From assembly GCA_019925795.1 (NCBI GenBank), contig CM034305.1, positions 96,260,433 through 96,324,432 on the forward strand: a stretch of 64,000 bases of DNA, written 5' to 3'. The stretch comes from Dendrobium chrysotoxum (lineage: Eukaryota > Streptophyta > Magnoliopsida > Asparagales > Orchidaceae). Below are positions 22,000 to 34,745 of the stretch, piece by piece. The notes under the pieces are model-generated. The model saw only the letters and a program-made list of their open reading frames with translations. It had not been told where the DNA came from and made no database searches. A program made the position numbers and the translations under genes. Each line of letters starts with the position of its first letter. Position 1 is the first letter of the stretch.

Positions 22000-23168
22000 T
22001 CATTCACTCCAGGTGGGAGAAAGCTCGACCCTGTTGAGTAACTTTCCGGGAGTTCTCGTACAACTCTAGAAGATCAGGGTCCAATCTCTGCAACTACTCA
22101 CGATCAATCCACGTGTTCTCTGTCTCCAGTTTACCTACCCATTGAACAAAATACCTTTGACGCCCACCATCTTTAGTGGAAATGATTTCATCAGTAATAT
22201 TGCCTCAATCTTCTCCACGATAGGTAAGGGAGGAATTTTGGGAGTGGAGGTAGGCTCGGGATCTCACTATGTGGGGTCATACAAGGCTCAATATTTAGTG
22301 GATTATTGGGGTTAAACTCTAGTCCCTCAAAGGCTACAAGATCTTCGATGTTAAAAGTAGGATTCATGTTAAAGCCTTCAGGAAGGTCTAACACATAAGC
22401 GTTGCTATTTATTTTTGAAATTATTTTAAATGATCATGCGCTTCTAGAATGTAACTTTTTAACAGTTCCTTGCAGAAACCGCTCCGGTGGAATCCGAACC
22501 ATTATTAAATCTCCAACTTCGAATTCTTTGAATCGTCTTTTGAGATCTGCATTAATTTTATAGTTTGCATTGCTTTGTTCAATTCTTTTATTAATTTATT
22601 TGTGCAATTTCTAAAAATGAGATACAAATGTAGATGCAAACTCAGACATTCTAATCTTAGGACTCATAGGGATCAAATCTATAGGCTGTCTAGGTTGATA
22701 CCCATAAACAATTTCAGAAGGACTTAGACCCGTGGTTCGATTAACAGAGTTGTTGTAGGCAAATTCAGCTATTGAAAGTTTAGAGTCCTAGTTCTGGATA
22801 TTTTCTCTTACCGTGGTCCTTAGCAAATTTCCTAGACTCCTATTCACAACTTCGATTTGTCCATCTATCTGGGGGTGAAAGGCGATAGAAAATTGAAGTT
22901 TGGTCCCCATTTTATGCCATAAAATTTTTCAGAAATAACTCATGAACTTAACATCTCGCTCTGACACAATGATTTTAGGCAACCCGTGGAGCCTAACAAT
23001 TTCATCGAAATACAGTTTGGCAATCCTAGAGGCATCAAAAGCTTTGGAGCACGGGAGGAAATGAGCCATTTTAGAGAATCGGTCCATACCCACACACAAA
23101 GTCATGCTTTCTAACAGTCTTGGGTAGCCCTAAAACAAAATCCATGCTAACATCCTGCCAAGGGCAGT
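22000..23168 (-). pseudogene. Integrase and chromodomain of Gypsy 2, broken
   Basis: Reading leftwards from the gap edge: MDRFSKMAHFLPCSKAFDASRIAKLYFDEIVRLHGLPKII and a stretch with HPQIDGQIEVVNRSLGNLLR and AEFAYNNSVNRTTGLSPSEIVYG (catalytic core of a Ty3/Gypsy integrase). Then come FEVGDLIMVRIPPERFLQGTVKKLHSR and LDLPEGFNMNPTFNIEDLVAFEG, and a chromodomain-like end (YFVQWVGKLETENTWIDRE near 22160-22095). This order is typical of chromoviruses. Stops occur near 22935, 22792 and 22612. The upstream pol domains are not in the window. Confidence 0.85.
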
Positions 23169-23668
23169 NNNNNNNNNNNNNNNNNNNNNNNNNNNNNNNN
23201 NNNNNNNNNNNNNNNNNNNNNNNNNNNNNNNNNNNNNNNNNNNNNNNNNNNNNNNNNNNNNNNNNNNNNNNNNNNNNNNNNNNNNNNNNNNNNNNNNNNN
23301 NNNNNNNNNNNNNNNNNNNNNNNNNNNNNNNNNNNNNNNNNNNNNNNNNNNNNNNNNNNNNNNNNNNNNNNNNNNNNNNNNNNNNNNNNNNNNNNNNNNN
23401 NNNNNNNNNNNNNNNNNNNNNNNNNNNNNNNNNNNNNNNNNNNNNNNNNNNNNNNNNNNNNNNNNNNNNNNNNNNNNNNNNNNNNNNNNNNNNNNNNNNN
23501 NNNNNNNNNNNNNNNNNNNNNNNNNNNNNNNNNNNNNNNNNNNNNNNNNNNNNNNNNNNNNNNNNNNNNNNNNNNNNNNNNNNNNNNNNNNNNNNNNNNN
23601 NNNNNNNNNNNNNNNNNNNNNNNNNNNNNNNNNNNNNNNNNNNNNNNNNNNNNNNNNNNNNNNNNNNN
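23169..23668. other. Assembly gap, 500 N
   Basis: Exactly 500 N, a typical placeholder length, so true distance and even adjacency are uncertain. ORFs of X residues reported across it are meaningless. Confidence 0.99.
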
Positions 23669-24748
23669 TCTTGAACTGGCAGGAGAATGGCGAACATGAT
23701 GATGCAAAACGGGAACAGGGAGCAAATGATGCTGGCTCTGCTCTGCTTGCTGAATAAAAGGATTTGGAACGGAAGATGGTTCACCAGCTGACCAAGTACT
23801 AGATAGGCTGTTACTACTCGTAGCAGAATGTGACTGATAGGGTGATGTTATCATGCTGGCATTGAAGATTAAGTCTCGCCCGTAAATTCCTTTGTGAGGA
23901 TTCAGCATTTCCAGTTAAGCTAGATAAGGGGTAGCATTCAGAAGAATCTCCTCCATGTATAGAGCTGAAACTTGGACTCCGATTTTCTCCTGAGAGCATC
24001 CAGCAGATAGATACTTGGATGAGCTTGGTATGCTGAAGTCTCCAGCAATTTTTTGACTTGATGAAGATTCTCCAATAACTCCTTCTATGTTCTTCCTCTT
24101 AAGAGATGCACGGTGAGCGTCAACTGAATTTCTTGCTCTATCATAATGTTCTGAGACCTGTACAACACCACTAGATGAGTCCGCATTAGAATTTGAAAAA
24201 GGAACACGCTCAGGTTCAAAGAATTCTGGCACGGAAGTACACAATGATACTTCCACATTGTCACTATGCTCTGCACTCTGACTCAAATTACTTGGACTCG
24301 AGCTTTGAGTAAATGCCTGCCCATCATCAACTGGAGTATTATTAAGATTCAAGTCCACATTTTCCAATGACAGTACGTTGGATCTCTCAGAACACCTTTC
24401 TTCAATCCTTGGACTACTACCAGAATTTATTGAAAGAGCAGTATTCCTGTCATGAGCCATTTTAGTCTCATCAGGATTTTCCTGGTTCACAGTAAATGCA
24501 CCAGTATTGGGGTCTTGTGAATTCCAGATAGCCAAAACGTCAGTGTCTTGATGAGTCATGGACATAAAATCCATGTCTGCATCATTTGGAGATAATAAAT
24601 AGTCTGCAAAGGTAGGGGTTTCCACAGAATCTAGAAGCAGATTACTTTGGTAAAATGGTTCATCCATGACAAAGGTAGTTGAATTAGATCCACAGCCAAA
24701 TTGAAGTGGGTCAGGTACTGACTCAAAAGAATTACTTCGCTTTTGCTT
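23669..24748 (-). CDS. RHG1A/MBR2-like RING E3 ubiquitin ligase, N-terminal part, frameshifted and cut by gap
   Basis: This family attaches ubiquitin through a C-terminal RING-H2 domain; the long N-terminal part is Ser/Asn-rich and mostly disordered. The open frame starts after an acceptor-like AG at 24750-24749, with the first internal Met at 24667. Family-like segments are ADYLLSPNDADMDFM, RIEERCSERSNVLSLENVDLNLN, FTQSSS, and HRASLKRKNIEGVIGESSSSQ near 24110. The frame stops at 23915. The conserved LTGNAESSQRNLRARLN lies in another frame (about 23930-23880), and the first frame resumes near 23850 (SPYQSHSATSSNSLSSTWSA) to the gap. Two compensating indels are therefore present, either errors near a gap or decay. 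The RING part is not seen anywhere in the window. The assignment rests on remembered family patterns. Confidence 0.6.
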
Positions 24749-24972
24749 CTAATTAATGTATGTGTACCTGTTCTGCGAATTAAGACAGATTGGATGGCAA
24801 AAGGCTTTTATAGATGCTTTGAAATTAAAAGTAAAAATTACTGTACATCCTGCAAGAGAAACATAAGGCATGTTTAGTAACGTTAATTTAAAGGGAGATT
24901 TGCATACAGAGCACTCATAATTATCCTATTTATCTAATTAACAACTAAACTTCATTATTTATATAACACTTC

Positions 24973-25265
24973 ATTAACAGCCTTGACGAAACCCTTGATG
25001 ATGAAGAGGAAGTTGCAATAGATCTCAACAAGTTCTCGCTAGATAAGAAAGTTATGACATGATCTCGCTGGAAAGAGCTTCAGCAGAAACTTGCTAGGGA
25101 AGATGATTCACGGGACTGGCAGAGCATGTGCATTGGCAAAGGGTGAAGGGGCCAGCAGCATGTGGAAGACAATGAATTTGGTCGCTAGCAAAGATCAATA
25201 CGACCAATAGTGTGTGAAAGAAGAGGAATTTAATGACAGGGTTCTAACATTGAGGGTAAGGATGG
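24973..25265 (+). pseudogene. Unidentified exon-like protein fragment, broken
   Basis: The plus strand reads LDETLDDEEEVAIDLNKFSLDKKVMT, then a TGA, then SRWKELQQKLAREDDSRDWQSMCIGKG. A one-base shift follows, then SSMWKTMNLVASKDQYDQ, a TAG, and CVKEEEFNDRVLTLR. The composition (charged, helical, balanced) looks like a real host protein rather than a transposon. I do not recognise the family. It has three lesions in under 300 bp and no start or splice context I can defend, so it is probably a captured or retro-copied fragment. Confidence 0.5.
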
Positions 25266-25337
25266 TGTTATTTTTATGTCATCTAAAATTTTGCGTGTTA
25301 TGAGAGTAAACCAAATATAGTGAAATAGAGGTGCTAA

Positions 25338-26060
25338 ATATGTACAACAACAACAAGCCTTTGTCCCACTTCGTGGGTTCGGCTACATGAATCCTTTTTC
25401 TCCATTGTGTCCTGTTAAAAGTCAAATTCTCATTTGAATCTAATAAAGAAAGATCTTTTCTAATATTTTCTAACCAAGACTTTTTAGGTCTACCTCTACT
25501 TTTTTAATATAAGTCAAATCTAATACCTCTACTTTCATAACCGGGTCATCGGAAGGCCGTCATTTTATGTGACTAGACCATCTAAGGCGACTCTCTCTAA
25601 TCTTATCTTCCACTGGAGCTACTCCAACCTTTTCATATTTATGCTCATTTCGTATCCTGTCTCTAAGGGTAAATCCACTCATCCACCTGAGCATCCTCAT
25701 TTCTGCAACACTTAACTTAGTATTATGCTTTCTCTTTTAATGGCCAGCATTCTGCACCATAAAGCATTGCAGGTCTCACCACCATCTTAAAGAATTTTTC
25801 CTTAAGTTTGAGAGGGACTTTTCTATCACACAACAAGCCCGATGCATTCCTCCACTTCAACCATCCAACTTGAATTCTACTGATAATATCCCCATCTATT
25901 TCACCATCACTCTGAACGATAGATCAAGATATCTAAAACGTGTACTCTTATTAATTACTTGATCGCCCAAAATCACAATCCCCCACTAGGTCTATTACTA
26001 CTAAAATTATACTCCTTATATTCAGTTTTAGATCTACTCAAGCAAAAACCTTTAGACTGA
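25338..26060 (-). mobile_element. RTE-clade LINE, 5'-truncated 3' end
   Basis: Read leftwards, the last part of the RTE reverse-transcriptase protein is recognisable: MRMLRWMSGFTLRDRIRNEHKYEKVGVAPVEDKIRESRLRW-like (about 25705-25580). It continues through VDLKSLG and HNGEKGFM to the tail GAACCCACGAAGTGGGACAAAGG(C)TTGTTGTTGTTG. The (TTG)n tail, seen as ACAACAACAACAAG at 25343, is the hallmark of plant RTE elements. Internal stops are numerous. It lies between the E3-ligase fragment and its putative leader exon. Confidence 0.85.
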
Positions 26061-26884
26061 GATGCTAAATATGTAAATGGAATAATTTTGATTGTCATGT
26101 AAATCCCCCTAATTTAAAAAAGGTCAAACCAAATATAGCACGTATAATGTTCCAAAGAACATAGAAGCTAATCCCAAAATAAATTAGCAAAAATAGATTA
26201 AAGACATATTACGAGTGCAAAAAGAAAAATACATTCAACACTAGAATGTTAACATACATGCAAAAGTCTACAACAGTATTTCTAAGAAGTCAAATACTTA
26301 ATTGACAATTAACAATCTTATAAATAGTCTGATTCTCAGAGGATAATGACATGTTATTCAAAGAAAAGCTCACTAGGAAAACCAGGGACATCTGCACAAG
26401 GCAAAGCCAAGCTTCATCTTAAAGGCTAAAGCTACAACAAAGAGAAAAGTACTTCTCTCAGGCCATAAAGCAATGGACTTTTCTTGTTTCATGGAAGAAT
26501 TATGGATGCTAATATATACAAACTTCACAACTAAATCTTATTATTTTGAAACCTTATACTTATAGCAAGTAATATTAAGAATTGTTATCTGCAATTGAAC
26601 AAAATAACATTTCATTATCCCAACAACAAGGGACATCAGTCCTCTTATCATCCGAACAAAATCTTGCTAACCATAAACCTAGTTCAAGCAAGATTTAAAG
26701 TAACAATCAGATTTTATGACCAGCAATGAAGCTTATAAAAATAACTTAAAGATTAAGGATACAAGCATGATGAAGGCCAGGAAAAACTAGAAGACAAGCC
26801 TTTGTTGATAAAAGCAGTCATATTCCTTTCATATACACACGGGCTATCTGGATTTGAAATAATGATCATCCAAGTAAGAATTAG
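26061..26884. other. AT-rich spacer, nothing recognised
   Basis: No open frame above background. It could be intronic if the leader exon at 34.75 kb belongs to the ligase gene. Confidence 0.4.
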
Positions 26885-27111
26885 GAGAAACTATTCTGTG
26901 CGGAGTCCGGATGGGGAGAACCTTCTGGATTTGTTGCGTATTTGTAAATACTCAGCTAATACTCAGTTGTGAGTATTGCTGAGTATTTACTGAGTTTTTG
27001 CTGATTTGCTGCGTATTTACTGAGTATTTATAAATACTCAATAAATACTTAGTAAATACGCAGCAATCCGGACAGTTCTTCCCGTCCGGACTCCGCATAG
27101 AATAATTTCCC
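26885..27111. mobile_element. MITE of Mutator type, 227 bp, long hairpin
   Basis: The ends are inverted repeats (GAGAAACTATTCTGTGCGG left; GGGAAATTATTCTATGCGG as complement of right) and pairing continues through GAGTCCGGA and the GCTGCGTATTT/AAATACGCAGC parts almost to the centre. The element is flanked by the 9-bp direct repeat AAGAATTAG (26876-26884; 27112-27120). A 9-bp duplication with G-starting long inverted repeats is typical of Mutator-like elements. The interior is made of GAGTATTTA/TAAATACTC words. It has no coding capacity. Confidence 0.9.
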
Positions 27112-27120
27112 AAGAATTAG

Positions 27121-29386
27121 ATAGCCTAACTGCTGCTCTACTCATGCCATTGAGCTACTTAGGTGAGAGACATGCATTAAGGTTTGTGCAACTCAACAAA
27201 GATAAGACAATCTAGCAGATGAACTAAAGAGAAGTGAATATCAATTCTACAAGCACAGACATTTCAAACTTAACAAGTAAATGAATTCTTATATGCAAAC
27301 TAGTTTCAAAGGACAAATTTTTGTGTATAAAAAAAATTATATAAAAAAAAAAACGATTATGCGAGGAAGCTGCAATCAAAAAGTTGGAACATCAACTGAT
27401 ACTTATTTATAAGACATTGTACAGTTACATAGGTTTAACTTTATTATTTTGCTTTCTAGCTACTTTATGTAAGTAAAAATGTAGCTTCATACTAGTAAAA
27501 TTTCACAAGCCATACTTCATAAGCTTCATGTGATATTGTTGCAAGTGCATATGATCGTCTACAAAACCAAAAGATGGCCTTTTCAAGTGAACTTATCCCA
27601 TGGAAGAACTCAAAATAATTTGAATAGTTGAACTACCAAATCTTGAACTTCTTCTTGAAAAGAAAAGATTCAACAACAAAAATATAATTCATAAATAGGT
27701 TATCCATGTGAGGCGTTTATTTTTAATATTCATATCAAAAATTTCTTCCTTCACAATCCCAAACATGTTTTAATAGAATAGTGTTATATAAACCTTTCGA
27801 TGTAGTCACCAAGTCATGCATCCATCATGTGCACAAGAGGAAGCCACCTTCACGAAAAAGTGGAAGTTCATCCACCATGTACCATTTTCATGACATCAGC
27901 GGTCATTCCAAGCATGCAGTGAAAGTCGTAGAATTGCAATCACTACATGTATACGCATGCATAGGCACAGCTACTCTTCACAAGGTTGCCCTGAAATAAG
28001 TATACACCAGAGCCAAGCAACCATGTGCAACATGTAATGAATTGGCACTAAGATTCATACACTGTGATTTATTTCCTAACTTTCAACTAACTGTACAGAA
28101 ACCAAAACTCAGAGAGAGAGAGAGAAAAGGAAGATCAAATTTTTTATCTCTATAGCCACATTAACTGCCCTAGATAAAGATCAAATTTTTTATCTTGATT
28201 AAAACCAATAAGAGAAAGAGAAAAGGAAGAGAGGGAGAGAAGACAAAAAGGAGAAGAAGAGTACATACATGAGATCACTGAATTGCCCAACATTGAGTAA
28301 AGCCCAAAATAAAAATCCCTTGGATTTTGGGCCAAATCTAAATCATCTTGAATATGAAATTGGAGTCTAGAGCTTGGAAAAAGGGCTTGAACTCAAATTC
28401 AAGTCAATTTTGAGTAGCTCGCTCATAATTTGACTCCAGCCAACTACATAAATAAGCTTAGTCGGCATTATATTTAAACAAAGAGATAGTTGGCTCAGTT
28501 AGTTGTTTTTTCAAGCACAATATCTTCGATTCAAATCTTCCCTTCATCTCTCTTTTGCTTTAATTTTGAGACAGTTAGAGCTAATTTCAAACCTGCTTGG
28601 AATCTAATCCATTTCAATTTTGAACATATTGAACTAAAAAGATATCAATTCTGACTTGAGTTTGAGTCAAACCAAACTCCATGAATTATGACTTTGATTT
28701 TGGGAAAATTCACACGAGCTCAAGTTGAGATCCAGCCTACGCATAAACTTATTTAATGAAATTGGTTTGGAAAGCATAAATCATTTTCAAGTTTACCAAG
28801 CTTAGAAGTTGTTTGGTTGCATGCATGAAAAAGTGGGAAGAGAAGAGCAAAATGAAGTAGACAGCTTCAGTTATCTGATTGAAATTATAAGCAAAAGAAG
28901 TCATAAGAAAAATTCTTACCCATTTATTTTTGGGCTCATGCTCTGAAATCATTTCCTATACAAATACATTCATACATATAAATAACATAATTTATTATAT
29001 AATATAATATTTTAGATTTGTATACATAATACTAACAACTAATGCACCATTTCTTTGTACAACGTATAAATATATAATCTAATGTAATAGTATAATAATT
29101 TTTATTAATTCCTTATATGTACATAATATTTATATTATACTAAATATGAAAATCATATAAAAAAACATAAATACAACGTTGTGATATATATAAATATATA
29201 TAATGGTATAAAAATTCATATAAATTTAATCTTATAAAGTATAAATTATTTTTTGATACTTGAGTTATGAGTTCAACATTATTTATTTTGTATACAATTA
29301 TATACATACATATATGTGCGAGAGCATAATCGTGTGCATGTGCTTCTAGATAGTTCTAGAGGAATACCTAAATGTATTCATATTGG

Positions 29387-29417
<31 letters not shown>

Positions 29418-31589
29418 TGTAAGATAGTTCTAGTTCCTCCACAACCGAATAATAGAAAGTAGGACGTATAGCATATTAAACAGCCAAATAATCTTCTAAT
29501 AAGTGGCATCTAAAATATAAGAAATGTTGCTTGCCACGCACTTGATGTGCAACCAAACTAGCCGTTATGTTTTCTTGAAACTATGGCTATCAATTTGGCA
29601 TGATGTTTATCAATAGCATATATATGCTAACTAAATGGAATAAGGCCGACTTATTCTCAAAGAAAGCAATCCTAATTCAAAAGTGCATTTAACAAATAAG
29701 CTCAGCTTAAGTTATAGCTCATTCATATTTAGCTTAAGAGTGACTTATATTTTCTTATGGTATAACACACACTTGAGTTTTGAGATATTATTTAACTTGG
29801 GATTAGCTCTCATCAAATCATTCACTTTCTCTTAAAAAAAAAATCATTCACTTGGTGAACCATCTCGCCCCCTATCAAGCGACTACCAAGGGCAAAATCT
29901 TATCAAAAATATCTAAACATCAATATATTTTCACCCATAGGATCTTGATTAGATAACAATTTTTTTAGCAAGTATACTACATAATTACCTAAAACTAAAA
30001 TTACCTCAGTTTACTCCAACCTCAAAAAGATCACTCGCCACTTCTCCCTTTCTTAATCTCCACTAAATCGTTGCTCCAATCTTCTATGTATACTATGGCG
30101 CCGATCACCCTTAAAATTTCAAGTTCAATGATCTACCTTTGATGTTGCCTCTTCTTCCTTTCAAAACCAAATTTGGTTTAAATATCGGTCGAAGATGGCC
30201 ACTCAAAATTACTATAAGGAATCCCATAGCAGAACAATCTCCATGCACTCATGACCACCACATCTCATTGTTAAGGCATAATATACTCATAGCAAGGTAG
30301 AGATGATGCAATGATGTCAATGGGTTGGAGTTTTCTATATCAATGGTTCTTATGGGTTGGTATCAAAATGGCAAACACTCAAAACAGTGAGCATCACTAA
30401 TCTTCTAGATACACACTTCTCTCTCTCTCTCATACATAGATGATGCATATACACGCGCAACAACACACAATGAAACAAGTAATAGATGATTGATGTGCTT
30501 GATCTAATGAACTTTAAGGAACAATCAAAATAAACTCTTACAAGCTCTGATAGGAATGTACTAATCATAATTTTCATAAGAAAGAGTACTTATATGCACT
30601 TTTTTATCCTAGAAGGCATTAGGGACATCTTAACATATTTAAATTGAAGGTTTTTTTTACTTCACAATCTACTTTTGAATATTTATTCAAGAGATCGAGT
30701 TCATTTTTAAGGATTTTAATTGTTTTTCTTAAATATTGAATTTTTTTGCTTCATTAATTATGATTTCATTTAGATCATAGATAACTTGAAAAGCATTTTA
30801 TTTCTTAAATTTGATTGAAAGATTCCTATTGAATTTTTTTTATGGGCATAATATCATAAAGAAAAGGATTTTAAAAAATACATTATGTGAAAGAATTTTC
30901 ACGATCAAGAATGATGTTTGTATGCAAGCATCTTCATTACATATAAAGTTCTTGACAAAAATGTTTAATCGCCAATTTATTGGCATTTGTAAAAGTTAAA
31001 CTATATATGACTTTTCGAAATATTTAAAGCGTGTTGGCCCTACCTGGATGCAGTTCATATCAACACCACTACCAACTAAAGTAATTACATACTTGTCCAC
31101 ATATGCATGGTCATTGACCAATATAATGGTAAGATACCATTTATGCATAATAATATTTTTATAGAATTTAAATAATCATTCTCAACTATTAAGGAATTTT
31201 AACTTCAAAAGTATTAGTTTCTCATTGCTCAATACTTTCTCCTATATTATATTATATATAAATGATCCTATTATGCATGCTTGCTGCTCAGTTTTAAGAA
31301 ACATTATATATTTTTTAATATTATTAATCTCATATTTTAGATCATTAATTATAATCGATACATCTTTTTGAGATGTCATCTCTGAACTTCTAACATACTA
31401 CAACCCCCAATTTTTTTACTATTTTTTATCATCAAACACAATGTCTAAATATTTTCATTTTATAACATCATCTGATACTTGGTAAAAAAAATTATTAACT
31501 TTTCTAGATAACTATTGGTTAATGCATTTAAACTATTAATTTCAATAATTACTCTATAAAAACTTCTGTTTGAACCATTTTTATAACAA
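27121..31589. other. AT-rich intergenic or intronic DNA
   Basis: No coding sequence that I can support. Visible simple sequence: an AG run at 28109-28125, pyrimidine/purine stretches near 28200-28265, a TA run at about 29389-29414 and a CT run at 30418-30431. Short ORFs here (27781, 28749, 30350, 30811) have no recognisable motifs. Confidence 0.45.
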
Positions 31590-31591
31590 CC

Positions 31592-31825
31592 TTCTACAAC
31601 AACATCAAACCTTTCTCCGACTATGTGGGGTCAACAACATAAATCATTTTTCTCCATTGTGTCCTATTAAGAGTCAAAGTCTCATTTAAATCTAATAAAC
31701 AAAGGTCATTTCTAATACTTTCTAACTAAGTCTTTTTAAGTCTACACCTACCTTTCTTAGCATAGGCTGAATCTAATACATCTACTCTCCTAACTAAGTC
31801 ATTGGAAGGTTGACCCTTATAACAA
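31592..31825 (-). mobile_element. RTE LINE 3' fragment
   Basis: CAACAACATCAAACC...TATGTGGGG and the following TTTTTCTCCATTGTGTCCTATTAAGAGTCAAA and TTCTAACTAAGTCTTTTTAAGTCTAC blocks match 25343-25560 and 38351-38498. It is in reverse orientation and about 230 bp long. Confidence 0.8.
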
Positions 31826-32061
31826 CCTTCTACATTGAAATAAAATAGTTTAGCAGGTGAAGTTATAAATACTACTTCATTTAGTTCCTCAAAACTTTCA
31901 TAGATGATAATTCTAAATTGAACATAATTTTCATAAGATTTCTCTTTTAAAGCTACGTTCTTTAATAGCTCATTAGCTTCTTTTTGCATGTATTTGGCTA
32001 GAGAGTGACCCAATCTATTGCATTTGATTTTAAATATTTTTGTGGACCTTTTATTAGACAT
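31826..32061 (-). pseudogene. Unidentified open frame adjoining RTE fragment
   Basis: About 75 codons read MSNKRSTKIFKIKCNRLGHSLAKYMQ, a helical EANELLKNVALKEKSYENYVQ segment, and VFITSPAKLFYFNVEGCYK. It then runs into the RTE fragment. CNRLGHSLAKY has a faint resemblance to RNase H-like ends of retroelements, which is not enough for an assignment. It could equally be chance. Confidence 0.3.
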
Positions 32062-34582
32062 CTTTATATTTGCTTTTAATCATTTTGCTTTTTCAAAATT
32101 TTCTTTTCATATGAGAATGGAAGTTGCCTATTCATTTTTCTTGTAAATTTCAGTTAAAAAATTAAAGAGTTTCATTGGAAAGTTGTTCACAAAATTCTCC
32201 CAACTTTGTTGTATTTTATGATTCTTTCTTTTTTTCTAGTTGATGTTTTAGCTTCAAGTGATTGCATAAAGCTAAGCCTTCTTGGACACAAATATTGGTT
32301 ACTTTAACATGTGCTCACGCATGTGTGTGTGTGTATTGAATTATACCTTAATGAGATTCCCTTGGGGCTCGTTTTACTCTCAAACTCATAACCTTATTAG
32401 GTGTGATATAAGAGAATGTTAAATTGGTTTCAAAAAGAGTTGCCCTATCTCTCTTATTATATAAAACAAACAACATTCATTACTTGAAATGAATTCAATA
32501 AAGCATTGCCATAATTTCAAATCTTGGTAAAAAATTAAGCCATGTAATTCAAGTGAGAAGAATAATCTTAAAGGTAATTATATCCCTATCACTAAAATCA
32601 AATGGGTTATGCCCTATTGGTTCATAGTTTCAAAAACCCTATAATTGGGTCCCTTGGTCTAATTTTGTGCTTCAAATTGGTCCTTTCATAACGGGTCTAC
32701 TAAAAATCCTCCAAATTTTTAAAATGCCCTTCCCTTACAAGATAAGGTAGTGGACCTAATTGTGACAAACTGCCAACTATTTTGAGTTGGCTCCACATAT
32801 CAACTTTTACCATTCTTCATGTCTGTAGAGCTTTTATTTTAAATTCTAGATTACTTAAATCCTATTGGATAACTTTTTATGATATTAGCCAACATAAGTT
32901 AACTCTATCTTCTAGGCTTTTCACATAGCTATTAGCTTCCTGCATTACTAGTGCTTTCATGCTCCCAATTATAAATGAATACACCACCTAAATCTATTTC
33001 TCTAGCATATCCTTAATATATGTTTCCTACAAATTTTCTAATGAAGTCATTTAATACTCCAGACTTCTTAGCTATACCACACATGTACCTTACCTTGAAT
33101 ATGCATGCTCGAGTCTTCTCTTCCTCTATACTTGAATATAAACAGCTTACAAACGTGTTATGCTTTCTTATTAAAGTCTAACTTCTATTGTTCGCTCTCC
33201 ATTCCAATCATCAACATATAAACTTCATATTTTTAGGTCATGATCACCTTCATATTAATGCACTAAACTGTCTCACGTTTGTACTAATTTTGATTATTTT
33301 AAGAACCCCTCTTACATGTATTCTTAAACTAATTTTACATATTCCACACTATATCTAGCAACTCAATTAAAAAGGGCACCACATAGCTCCACGTCATCAC
33401 AAGTAGAAATACATGCTTCTACAAAGTTTTTAGTTGCATGCACTCCAAACTAACCTGTAACTACAGCAGCAACAACAACAGAAAAGCCATAGTACCTATG
33501 TGCTTCAACAGCTAAGATAATAACTTGAGTTCTCAAATACTAAGTGTAAAATAGTAAAGTATCACAGTTCTCATCATCAATGCTATCCATTGATCTACAA
33601 ATTTAGCATATTCACAAGCACAATATGAGAGCTCCAACAGTACTGTCTATCTGGTTTAACTGCAAATGGAAGTCCAAATTTGAGAAAGGAAAACAAGGAA
33701 CCAAATGTTTATACATTAGTACGTTACAAGAACTAACAAAATTCCACGTGTATCAGTAATGGCATTCTGAAGGCTACTTACAATGAAATAAAAATTGAAG
33801 GCTTTGCATTCAAAATAGATTCAGAATATTTACAGTATAGGATACGAGTTGCTGCCTCCAAAGAACCTTTCACAAAATGTATGCCAAAATACCATACATA
33901 TGGGTTCTAGTGCTCAAAGCGAAGCTGAAATATACTCTAGCTTCTCAGAAGTCTGAATAAGTTTGTCTTTAGTATCACCTATCAACTCCCATATGATTTA
34001 TTGTGTAATCCTCATTACATCTTTTCAAGGAAACAGCTTCCCTAAATTCTAAACAAGAACAACAAATCTTAGCAAACAAAATTTTCAGACAATCAAACGT
34101 ATCCATTTAAACTCTCCTTATCGTAGATAATAAATCGATCGGGCGAGAAATTAGAACTCGGCAAAGCAAAAGAGAGAAGTATCATCCAAAACTATTCTGC
34201 TAATTACCCAACAAGATAAGCATGGCCACTGAATTCTACAAGGCTTATCAGCTTAAAAAAACACAAATTTCTCCAAGAAAGTTACGAAAGAAAAAAAAAA
34301 TCCTCAAAAAAGTCCTTTACTAACCTTATCCTACATAAGAAAGAGTTCTAATGCCTTGTGAAAACATAAATAAATTATATAAAAAAAAAAGAAAAAAAGA
34401 AGAGAAGACTTTATATCAGTTCCCCACATGATTGATTTTTTAAAACACTTTTGAGACAAAAACATCATCATACAAAAAATAATAATAAAAAAAAACAACA
34501 ACAGATAGAACAGGATAACTGATGACCTAACCAGCTTAAAGAGAAAAAATACAAAGAATAATCAGAAACAATCAACTTTAAA
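32062..34582. other. AT-rich DNA, no gene seen
   Basis: Includes a GT run at 32325-32337 and poly-A stretches near 34289 and 34381-34398. No coding frame or repeat that I can support. It would be leader intron if the promoter at 34.9 kb drives a minus-strand gene. Confidence 0.4.
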
Positions 34583-34745
34583 CTAGACCTCACCAGATTC
34601 AATACTCACAAGTTTCAAATCCCGCCCGAAAAGGGGACGATTTGAGGCGATCGCACAAATCAAACTAATTAATCTGCCGAAGATCCGAAAATCAGATAGA
34701 TCTAAACTTCGGCGTCTTAAAACAGAAAGATAAGATTTCCTCTCA

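Noticed and set aside
23071..23908. Long ORFs of 184-253 codons across the gap region on both strands
   Set aside because: Almost all residues are X from the 500-N gap; the frames are artefacts. Only their flanks belong to real sequences (Gypsy 2 integrase and the ligase).
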